Assembly: GCA_034428935.1 (NCBI GenBank)
Contig: DAOUHB010000086.1
Coordinates: 1-29,587, forward strand
Direction of reading: 5' to 3'
Length of the DNA: 29,587 bases
From: JAAYZQ01 sp034428935
GTDB taxonomy: Bacteria; Chloroflexota; Anaerolineae; JAAYZQ01
Shown piece by piece: positions 24,266-29,587 of this stretch. The notes beneath the pieces were generated by a model. That model was given only the letters and a program-made list of their open reading frames with translations, was not told the origin of the DNA and did not search any database. Position numbers and translations under genes: made by a program. Each line of letters opens with the position of its first letter. Within the stretch, counting starts at the first letter, position 1.

Positions 24266-25594
24266 TCAACACCGCGACTTGTAGGCCAGCCAGGCCCATT
24301 CGGCCAGGTTGCCGGTGAGCATGGCCAGGGCGGCGAGGATGGCGCCCGAGGTCGACAGGAACAGCACGCCCAGGGCCAGGGTGGCCGTCACGACGGCCAC
24401 GTTGACCACCATGGCCGTGCGCACCGTCCCGGTGCAGCCCGCCCGGATCAACACACCGCGCAGCAGCGACTGGATGCCCATCAGCAGGGGGTAGGCGGCC
24501 AGCCATTGCACCGCCGGCCGGGCCAGGCCCTGCAGCTCGGGCGACAGGTTATAGACCCCACCCATGACGGGCCCGTATAGCGGCGTGAAGGCCACCAGTG
24601 CCAGGAGCAGGGTAAAGATGGCGCTGAGCCCCAGGGAAAAGTTGCTCACCCGGCGGTAGCTGGGCGCGTCGGAGGCCAGGGCCGTGGTCAACTGCTGCAG
24701 GCTCCACGCCGGGCCTGCGATGAGGATCACCAGGCTCCAGGCGACGGGCCAGGCCGCCAGGGAGGCGGCCGGCAACAGCGCCGCGGCGATGCCGGCATTG
24801 AGCATGGGCCGCGTCAACTGACGGAGCACCGTCGTGACGGCCAGGGGCTGGTAGAAACGCCACAGCCCCCGCATGGTCAGGGGCTCCTGGTCGCCGGCCG
24901 CCTGCCCTGCCCGAAAGCCGGCGCTGCGCACCACGGGCGCCGTGGCCCACGTGACGACGGCCGCTTCCACGAACACGGAAAAGTCCATGGCGAGGCCGGC
25001 CACCACGGCGCCCCGCTGTGGAAAGAGCAGGAGCCCGCCGAACAGGGCACCGGCGAGGCTCACCAGCCGCACGCCCGTGGCCACGGTGATGACGCGCGTA
25101 TGGTTCTTGCGGATCAACACACCCTGGTGGGCGCGGCGCCAGGCGATGGGCAGCGACCAGAAGGAGAGGATCTGCAGCGTGGGCCGCGCCCGTGCCGCCA
25201 CGTCGATGGGAATGTTCATCAGGTCGACCACCACCATGTCGTAGAGGGGCGTCAGCGAAAAGACCAGCCCCACCAGGGTGACAAACAAGCCCAGCATCAG
25301 CGTAAAGCGCCGGATGAGGACAAAGGCGTCGCGGTCCACGGCGCGGGCTACCGCGGCGTCCAGGAGCATCAGGATGGGCGCTTCGACCACGAGGGCCAGG
25401 CTAAAGGCGACGCCATAGGCTCCCAGGGCCAGCTCGGGATCGGCGGACCTGCCCAGGCCGATGTTGATGATGGAGGGCTCCAGGACCATCATGACCGTGC
25501 TGGCCGCCAGGGGCACCCACAGGGCCAGCATCTGGCCCGTGGTGGGCGGGGTCCCTTCCCCCGCGGCACCCATCGCCGCCTCGCGGTGCGTCAT
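24266..25594 (-). CDS. MATE/MOP-superfamily-like multi-helix transporter
   Basis: A 442-residue polytopic membrane protein with about 12 hydrophobic segments in two similar halves, as in MATE and other MOP-superfamily exporters. The first half includes LWVPLAASTVMMVLEPSIINIGLGR and a helix with LVVEAPILMLLDAAVARAV; the second begins near WRFYQPLAVTTVLRQLTRPMLNAG. The helix-1 pattern and the LRQLTRPMLNAG region also resemble ANKH-like members, so the substrate (drug, lipid-linked sugar, phosphate compound) is not determined. The ATG at 25594 is chosen; an in-frame TTG at 25633 would add 13 residues and cannot be excluded. A TGGTATAAT element lies about 100 bases upstream. The gene is divergent from phoU. 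Confidence 0.82.
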   Translation of the reverse strand: MTHREAAMGAAGEGTPPTTGQMLALWVPLAASTVMMVLEPSIINIGLGRSADPELALGAYGVAFSLALVVEAPILMLLDAAVARAVDRDAFVLIRRFTLMLGLFVTLVGLVFSLTPLYDMVVVDLMNIPIDVAARARPTLQILSFWSLPIAWRRAHQGVLIRKNHTRVITVATGVRLVSLAGALFGGLLLFPQRGAVVAGLAMDFSVFVEAAVVTWATAPVVRSAGFRAGQAAGDQEPLTMRGLWRFYQPLAVTTVLRQLTRPMLNAGIAAALLPAASLAAWPVAWSLVILIAGPAWSLQQLTTALASDAPSYRRVSNFSLGLSAIFTLLLALVAFTPLYGPVMGGVYNLSPELQGLARPAVQWLAAYPLLMGIQSLLRGVLIRAGCTGTVRTAMVVNVAVVTATLALGVLFLSTSGAILAALAMLTGNLAEWAWLAYKSRC

Positions 25595-25692
25595 GCTTCC
25601 GCCCGGAAACGGAGCAAAGGAGCGAACGAGCAAATGCCCAAGATATCCTGCGCTCGGGGCCCGATTCGCCCAAGGGCTGGCCCCGACGCAGG

Positions 25693-25701
25693 ATTATACC
25701 A
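25693..25701 (-). promoter_or_regulatory. Extended -10 promoter of the transporter gene
   Basis: The minus strand reads TGGTATAAT with no matching -35, the same form as at 11356-11364 and 23451-23459. The predicted leader to the ATG at 25594 is about 92 bases, and no gene is seen in it. Confidence 0.55.
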
Positions 25702-25776
25702 CACCGCCGCGCCAAATGGTACTTTTGCCCGGGCGATGTCCGGCGATCCAGGTCCAAGGATCGAGCCCACCGCCTT

Positions 25777-25806
25777 TTGGCGCCCGTTGGCCGCCTGGGG
25801 TATAAT
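25777..25806 (+). promoter_or_regulatory. Promoter of the phoU-coaX-coaBC operon
   Basis: TTGGCG (25777-25782) and a perfect TATAAT (25801-25806) are 18 bases apart, ending 33 bases before the phoU ATG. It is arranged back to back with the transporter promoter. Confidence 0.65.
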
Positions 25807-25839
25807 AGAGGTGTCGAATCGTAGTGAAGGAGGGTAGCC

Positions 25840-26523
25840 ATGGTACGGCAGACGTTCGACGAGCAATTGGCAGACCTGCAAGGGATGGTCATGGACCTGG
25901 GCCGCATGGTTGGCGACGCCCTGGTCGAGTCGGTCGACCAGCTCAAGCGGCGCGACTTTGACGGGTCACGCCGGCTCATCGAGCAGGATCACACGGTCAA
26001 TGCCACTCGTTTTGCCATCGAGAGCCAGGCCCTGACCCTCATCGCCACCCAGCAGCCCATGGCCCGCGACATGCGGCTGCTGGCCGCCATCCTGGACATT
26101 GCCAGCGAGCTGGAGCGCATCGGCGACTATGCCAAGGGCATCGCCCGCATCAACATCGCCATCGGCGAGCAGCCCCTCATGAAGCCCCTCATCGACCTGC
26201 CCGTAATGGCGGACAAGGCGCGGGCCATGTTCGACGCCGCGCTTGAGGCCTTTCGCGACCGAGACATCGAGCGGGCGCGGGCTATTCCCGCGCAAGACGA
26301 CGAGGTCGACGCGCTCTACCAATCGATCTATCGCGAGCTGGTGTCCTTTATCGTGCGGGACCCGGACACCATCGAGCAGGCCAACCTGCTGATGTGGGCC
26401 GCCCACAACCTGGAGCGCGCCGCCGATCGCGTGACCAACCTCTGCGAGCGCGTGGTATACACGGTGACGGGAGTGCTGGAAGAGCTCGACTCGGATACAG
26501 CCAACATCGAAAGCATGACGTAG
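25840..26523 (+). CDS. phoU: PhoU-family phosphate-signalling protein
   Basis: A 227-residue all-helical protein of two PhoU repeats. Each repeat carries the metal-binding E-x3-D motif: ELERIGDYAKGI (E92/D96) and NLERAADRVTNLCERVVY (E192/D196). PhoU proteins link the Pst phosphate transporter to the PhoR/PhoB two-component system or control phosphate uptake and persistence. GGAGG precedes the ATG. Unusually, no pst or phoRB gene is adjacent; instead coaX starts 11 bases after its stop, with the AGGAG for coaX overlapping the phoU stop codon. A phosphate-linked control of the CoA operon is possible but not shown. Confidence 0.94.
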   Translation: MVRQTFDEQLADLQGMVMDLGRMVGDALVESVDQLKRRDFDGSRRLIEQDHTVNATRFAIESQALTLIATQQPMARDMRLLAAILDIASELERIGDYAKGIARINIAIGEQPLMKPLIDLPVMADKARAMFDAALEAFRDRDIERARAIPAQDDEVDALYQSIYRELVSFIVRDPDTIEQANLLMWAAHNLERAADRVTNLCERVVYTVTGVLEELDSDTANIESMT

Positions 26524-26534
26524 GAGAGCCCCAC

Positions 26535-27314
26535 ATGCTGCTTTGCATCGACATCGGCAATACCAACATCACCCTGGGGGTCTACCAGGGCAAGAACCCG
26601 GGACCCCGCTGGCGCATGGCCACCAACCACGAGCGCATGCCCGACGAGTTTGTCCTGCAGCTCCTGGGACTGCTGTCGCTGGGAGGCCTGTCGCGCGACG
26701 ACGTGGACGGCGCCGTCATCGCCTCCGTGGTGCCGCCCCTGACCGGCAAGTGGGTCGAGGTCTGCCAGAAGGGCGTCGGCCTGGACCCGCTCATCATCGG
26801 CCCCGGCATCGACCTCGGCGTGCGGGTGCTCTACGAGGACCCGTCGGCCGTGGGCGCCGACCGCCTGGTGGACGCCGTGGCCGCCTACCGGCTCTACGGC
26901 GGCCCGGCCTGCATCGTCGACTTTGGCACCGCCACCACGTTCGACGCCCTTTCGGCCGACGGCGATTACCTGGGCGGCGCCATCGCCCCTGGCATCAGCA
27001 TCGCCGCCGACGCCCTGTTCCAGCGCACGGCCAAGCTGCCCCGCGTCGAGCTGGCGCGCCCGCCGGCGGCCATCGGCCGCAACACGGTACACTCCATGCA
27101 GTCGGGGCTGCTCTTTGGCTACGTCAGCATGGTGGAGGGCATGGTCGCCCGCTTTCGCCGGGAGCTGGGCAGGGGTATGAAGGTGATTGCCACGGGCGGC
27201 CTGGCCGAGGTCCTGGCCCGCGAGACGCCGGTCCTCGAGATCCTGGCCCCCTGGCTCACCCTCGACGGCCTGCGCATGGTCTACGACATCAACCGCGGCC
27301 GGCCCGCCCTGTAG
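26535..27314 (+). CDS. coaX: Type III pantothenate kinase
   Basis: A 259-residue ASKHA-fold kinase that phosphorylates pantothenate, the first step of CoA synthesis. CoaX motifs are clear: the P-loop-like DIGNTNITLG near the N-terminus (D6), GADRLVDAVAA (G107 to R110), and VDFGTATTFDALS with D129. Type III enzymes usually need a monovalent cation and are not inhibited by CoA; that is family knowledge. AGGAG lies eight bases before the ATG, overlapping the phoU stop. coaBC, the next enzymes of the pathway, follows after 32 bases that hold an inverted repeat. Confidence 0.96.
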   Translation: MLLCIDIGNTNITLGVYQGKNPGPRWRMATNHERMPDEFVLQLLGLLSLGGLSRDDVDGAVIASVVPPLTGKWVEVCQKGVGLDPLIIGPGIDLGVRVLYEDPSAVGADRLVDAVAAYRLYGGPACIVDFGTATTFDALSADGDYLGGAIAPGISIAADALFQRTAKLPRVELARPPAAIGRNTVHSMQSGLLFGYVSMVEGMVARFRRELGRGMKVIATGGLAEVLARETPVLEILAPWLTLDGLRMVYDINRGRPAL

Positions 27315-27334
27315 GACAGGCCGGCAGCCTGTCC
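27314..27334. repeat. Inverted repeat GGACAGGC-N5-GCCTGTCC (copy 2)
   Basis: The same 8-bp arms and 5-base spacing (centre CGGCA) occur at 16178-16198. This copy fills most of the gap between coaX and coaBC, beginning at the last base of the coaX stop codon and ending just before the ribosome-binding site of coaBC. In RNA the hairpin could modulate translation or protect a processed end. Confidence 0.6.
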
Positions 27335-27346
27335 AGGAGGATCGCC

Positions 27347-28594
27347 ATGGCACCGAACCCGCTCCAGGGCAAACGGATCGTCCTCGGGGTGACGGGCAGC
27401 ATTGCCGCCTACAAGGCGGCCGACCTGGCCAGCAAGCTGGCCCAGGAGGGCGCCCTCGTCGAGGCGGTCCTGACCGAGGCGGCGACCGAGTTCATCTCGC
27501 CGCTGACCTTCCAGTCGGTGACCGGCCAGCCGGCCTACACCGACGCCGACCTGTGGGGCGCCCAGGCCCACGTGCTCCACATCGGCCTCGCCCGCCACGC
27601 CGACCTGCTGCTCATCGCCCCCGCCTCGGCGCAGACCCTGGCCCGCCTGGCCCTGGGCCTGGCCGACAACCTGCTCAGCCTCACGGCCCTGGCCGCCACC
27701 TGTCCCCTCGTCGTCGCCCCGGCCATGGACGCCGGCATGTTCTCCCACCCGGCCACGCAGGCCAACCTGGAGACCCTGGCCGGGCGCGGCGCTGTCGTCG
27801 TCGGCCCCGAGGAGGGGCACCTGGCCTCGGGGTTGGTGGCCCGCGGCCGCATGTCCGAGCCCCAGGAGATCCTGGGCCAGGTTCGCTACGTCCTGTCGCG
27901 GGGCGGCCCCCTGGCGGCGCGCCGGGTCCTGGTCACCGCCGGCGGCACCCAGGAGCCCGTCGACCCGGTGCGCTATCTCACCAACCGCTCGTCGGGCAAG
28001 CAGGGCCTGGCCCTGGCCCAGGCCGCCCTCGACGCCGGGGCCGAGGTGATCCTCATCGCCACGCCGGGCGTGCCCCGGGCGCCGGCCGGCGCCGGCCACC
28101 AGGTGGTGGGCACCGCCGCCGAGATGGCCGAGGCTGTGCTGCAGGCCAGCGCCACGGCCGACGTCCTGATCATGGCCGCCGCCGTGGCCGATTTTCGCCC
28201 GGCCCACGAGTCCGCGCAAAAGATCAAGCGGGCCGAGGGCACCCCCGTCCTGGTCCTGGAGCCCACGGTGGACATCCTGGCCACCGTGGGCCGGCAGCGC
28301 CAGGAGACCGGCCGGCCGGCCGTCGTCGTCGGCTTTGCCGCCGAGACCCGGGACCTGCTGGACAATGCCCGCCATAAGCTCCAGGCCAAGAAGCTGGACC
28401 TGCTGGCAGCCAACGACGTCAGCGCCGCCGACTCGGGCTTTGGCGTCGATACCAACCGCGTCATCCTCCTCGACGCCGGCGGAGGGACCGAGACCCTGCC
28501 CCTCATGACCAAGGCCGAGGTGGCCGAGCGCATCGTGGCCCGCATCGTCGCCCTGCTGGGTGGGACGGACCAGAAGAAGGAGGAGCAGCCATGA
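27347..28594 (+). CDS. coaBC: Bifunctional phosphopantothenoylcysteine decarboxylase / phosphopantothenate-cysteine ligase
   Basis: A 415-residue fused CoaC-CoaB. The N-terminal flavin domain begins LQGKRIVLGVTGSIAAYKAADLASKL and keeps the catalytic His (H78 in HIGLARHADLLLIAPASA, equivalent to E. coli H75). The PAMNxxMW motif reads PAMDAGMF (D128 at the place of E. coli N125), and the Cys at the place of E. coli C158 is Ser (S161 in LASGLVARGRM). Other residues of the loop are conserved, including GRMxEP. The CoaB part begins near residue 183 with RRVLVTAGGTQEPVDPVRYLTNRSSGKQG and has MAAAVADFRP and LAANDVS, as expected. AGGAGG precedes the ATG. Its stop overlaps the next start (ATGA). The assignment is secure; the two substitutions are worth checking for effect on the decarboxylase. 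Confidence 0.95.
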   Translation: MAPNPLQGKRIVLGVTGSIAAYKAADLASKLAQEGALVEAVLTEAATEFISPLTFQSVTGQPAYTDADLWGAQAHVLHIGLARHADLLLIAPASAQTLARLALGLADNLLSLTALAATCPLVVAPAMDAGMFSHPATQANLETLAGRGAVVVGPEEGHLASGLVARGRMSEPQEILGQVRYVLSRGGPLAARRVLVTAGGTQEPVDPVRYLTNRSSGKQGLALAQAALDAGAEVILIATPGVPRAPAGAGHQVVGTAAEMAEAVLQASATADVLIMAAAVADFRPAHESAQKIKRAEGTPVLVLEPTVDILATVGRQRQETGRPAVVVGFAAETRDLLDNARHKLQAKKLDLLAANDVSAADSGFGVDTNRVILLDAGGGTETLPLMTKAEVAERIVARIVALLGGTDQKKEEQP

Positions 28595-29587
28595 AGGCGG
28601 AGGGCGCCATCACCGACGTACCCGGCATCCGCGTGGGGCACGCCCAGGACGACGAGGCCCTGACCGGCTGCACTGTCGTCCTGTGCGAGGCGGGGGCCGT
28701 GGGCGGCGTGGACCAGCGGGGCGGCGCGCCCGGCACCCGCGAGACCGACCTCATGCGGACCTCGCACCTGGTGCAGCGCGTGCACGCCGTGCTCCTGGCC
28801 GGCGGCTCCGCCTTTGGCCTGGAGGCGGCGACGGGCGTCGTGCGCTACCTGGAGGAACACAAGGTGGGCTTTAACGTCCGCGTCGCCCGGGTGCCCATCG
28901 TGCCCGCCGCCATCCTCTTTGACCTGGACGTGGGCAAGGCCGGCGTGCGCCCCGACGCCGAGATGGGCTACCGCGCCTGCCTGAACGCGAGCGACGGGAG
29001 CGCGGGGCCGCCGGCCGAGGGCAACGCCGGGGCCGGCACGGGCGCCTCCGTGGGCAAGATCCTGGGCCTGGGCCAGGCCATGAAGGGCGGCCTGGGCACG
29101 GCCAGCATCGACGTGGGCAACGGGCTGGTGGTCGGCGCCATCGTCGCCGTCAACGCCTTTGGCGACGTCGTCGACCCGGACAGCGGCGAGATCGTCGCCG
29201 GCGCTCGCCGCGCCGATGTCGGCCCCCTGTCCATCGGCGCGCCCGGCTATTTCGCCGACACGCTGCACGTCATGCGCAGCCTGGTGGGCCGGACCACGCT
29301 GGCCATCGCCCGGCGGGGCCACACCGTCATCGGCGTCGTGGCCACCAACGCCCGGCTGAACAAAGAAGAGACCAACAAGGTGGCCCAGATGGCCCACGAC
29401 GGCCTGGCACGCGCTGTCCGCCCGGCCCACACCATGCTCGACGGCGACACCCTCTTTGCCCTGGCCACCGGCAAGCGGCGCGCCGACGTCAACATCGTCG
29501 GCGCCTTTGCCGCCGAGGCCGTGGCCCGCGCCATCCTGCGCGCCGTCCGCGCCGCCCGTCCCGTCGCCGGCCTGCCCTCCGCCTGGA
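28591..29587 (+). CDS. P1/S58 family peptidase (DmpA/NylC-like), runs off the window
   Basis: The frame is open from the ATG at 28591 to the window end (332 full codons) with no stop seen; the family is usually about 320-370 residues, so it is nearly complete. Family features are EGAITDVPGIRVGHA at the start, CTVVLCEAGAVGGVDQRGGAPGTRETDLM, LAGGSAFGLEAATGVVRYLEE, GTGASVGKILG and VNAFGDVVDP. Members (DmpA aminopeptidase, NylC oligomer hydrolase) are N-terminal nucleophile hydrolases activated by self-cleavage before a Ser or Thr. The segment GHTVIGVVATNA (H244-T245) aligns by eye with the cleavage and nucleophile region of NylC-type members, where Asn usually precedes Thr; this assignment is tentative. 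GGAGG precedes the ATG, which overlaps the coaBC stop. Substrate unknown; the coupling to CoA synthesis suggests, without proof, an amide-bond substrate related to pantothenate or beta-peptides. Confidence 0.9.
   Translation, partial: MKAEGAITDVPGIRVGHAQDDEALTGCTVVLCEAGAVGGVDQRGGAPGTRETDLMRTSHLVQRVHAVLLAGGSAFGLEAATGVVRYLEEHKVGFNVRVARVPIVPAAILFDLDVGKAGVRPDAEMGYRACLNASDGSAGPPAEGNAGAGTGASVGKILGLGQAMKGGLGTASIDVGNGLVVGAIVAVNAFGDVVDPDSGEIVAGARRADVGPLSIGAPGYFADTLHVMRSLVGRTTLAIARRGHTVIGVVATNARLNKEETNKVAQMAHDGLARAVRPAHTMLDGDTLFALATGKRRADVNIVGAFAAEAVARAILRAVRAARPVAGLPSAW

Noticed and set aside
1..29587. tRNA/rRNA genes, CRISPR array, insertion sequences, prophage or toxin-antitoxin genes
   Set aside because: No cloverleaf-like sequences, regularly spaced repeats, transposase or integrase motifs were seen; the gene gaps are short and accounted for by promoters and hairpins.

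Overview
The window is GC-rich, gene-dense bacterial DNA with short intergenic gaps and many 1-4 bp gene overlaps (ATGA, GTGA, TTGA). No RNA gene, insertion sequence, prophage or CRISPR array was seen. The gene set (type III pantothenate kinase, fused CoaBC, an AOR-family oxidoreductase with its own MoaD-like protein, a MoxR/VWA pair, a very large GT84/GH94 cyclic glucan synthase, a Bacillus-type SOS box) and the recurring GGTATAAT promoters suggest a member of the Chloroflexota, probably the Anaerolineae or a related class. This taxonomic call is an inference from style and content; there is no marker gene to prove it.

Layout. (1) 1-10.5 kb, minus strand: an operon of a tandem universal stress protein, a 2885-residue cyclic beta-1,2-glucan synthase-like protein and an Asp-box (BNR) repeat protein cut by the window edge. 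They are joined by 4-bp overlaps and preceded by a good sigma-70-type promoter. (2) 10.7-11.3 kb, minus: a nitroreductase, divergent from the next operon. (3) 11.5-15.0 kb, plus: an NAD salvage operon, pncA-nadE-(CMD/AhpD-like)-pncB. Its consensus promoter is overlapped by a 21-bp palindrome of the NrtR type (GT-N7-AC core). (4) 15.2-18.1 kb, plus: a SRAP/YedK protein, a MoaD-like sulfur carrier and an aldehyde:ferredoxin oxidoreductase, closed by a strong intrinsic terminator. (5) 18.3-21.3 kb, plus: MoxR AAA+ ATPase, VWA (CoxE-like) protein and pentapeptide-repeat protein. (6) 21.4-25.6 kb, minus: uvrB, with a LexA/DinR-type box in its promoter, an unknown membrane protein with its own promoter, and a MATE/MOP-like transporter. 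(7) 25.8 kb to the end, plus: phoU, coaX, coaBC and a P1/S58 family peptidase that runs off the window.

How the genes fit together. Block 3 converts nicotinamide to nicotinate (PncA) and then to nicotinate mononucleotide (PncB). NadE carries out the final amidation to NAD; the adenylyl transfer step (NadD) must be encoded elsewhere. Block 7 contains the first and the following two steps of coenzyme A synthesis from pantothenate. Blocks 4 and 5 may form a functional neighbourhood: a W/Mo-pterin enzyme, a MoaD-like protein, and a MoxR/VWA pair of the kind that matures metalloenzymes, although a terminator separates them.

The points most worth following up are the two cis-regulatory predictions (NrtR-type operator at 11499-11519, SOS box at 23431-23442), the substitutions at two active-site positions in the CoaC domain, the AOR/MoxR/VWA neighbourhood, the glucan synthase operon, and a dispersed identical hairpin at 16178 and 27314. 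I did not see a clearly undescribed defence system or mobile system.
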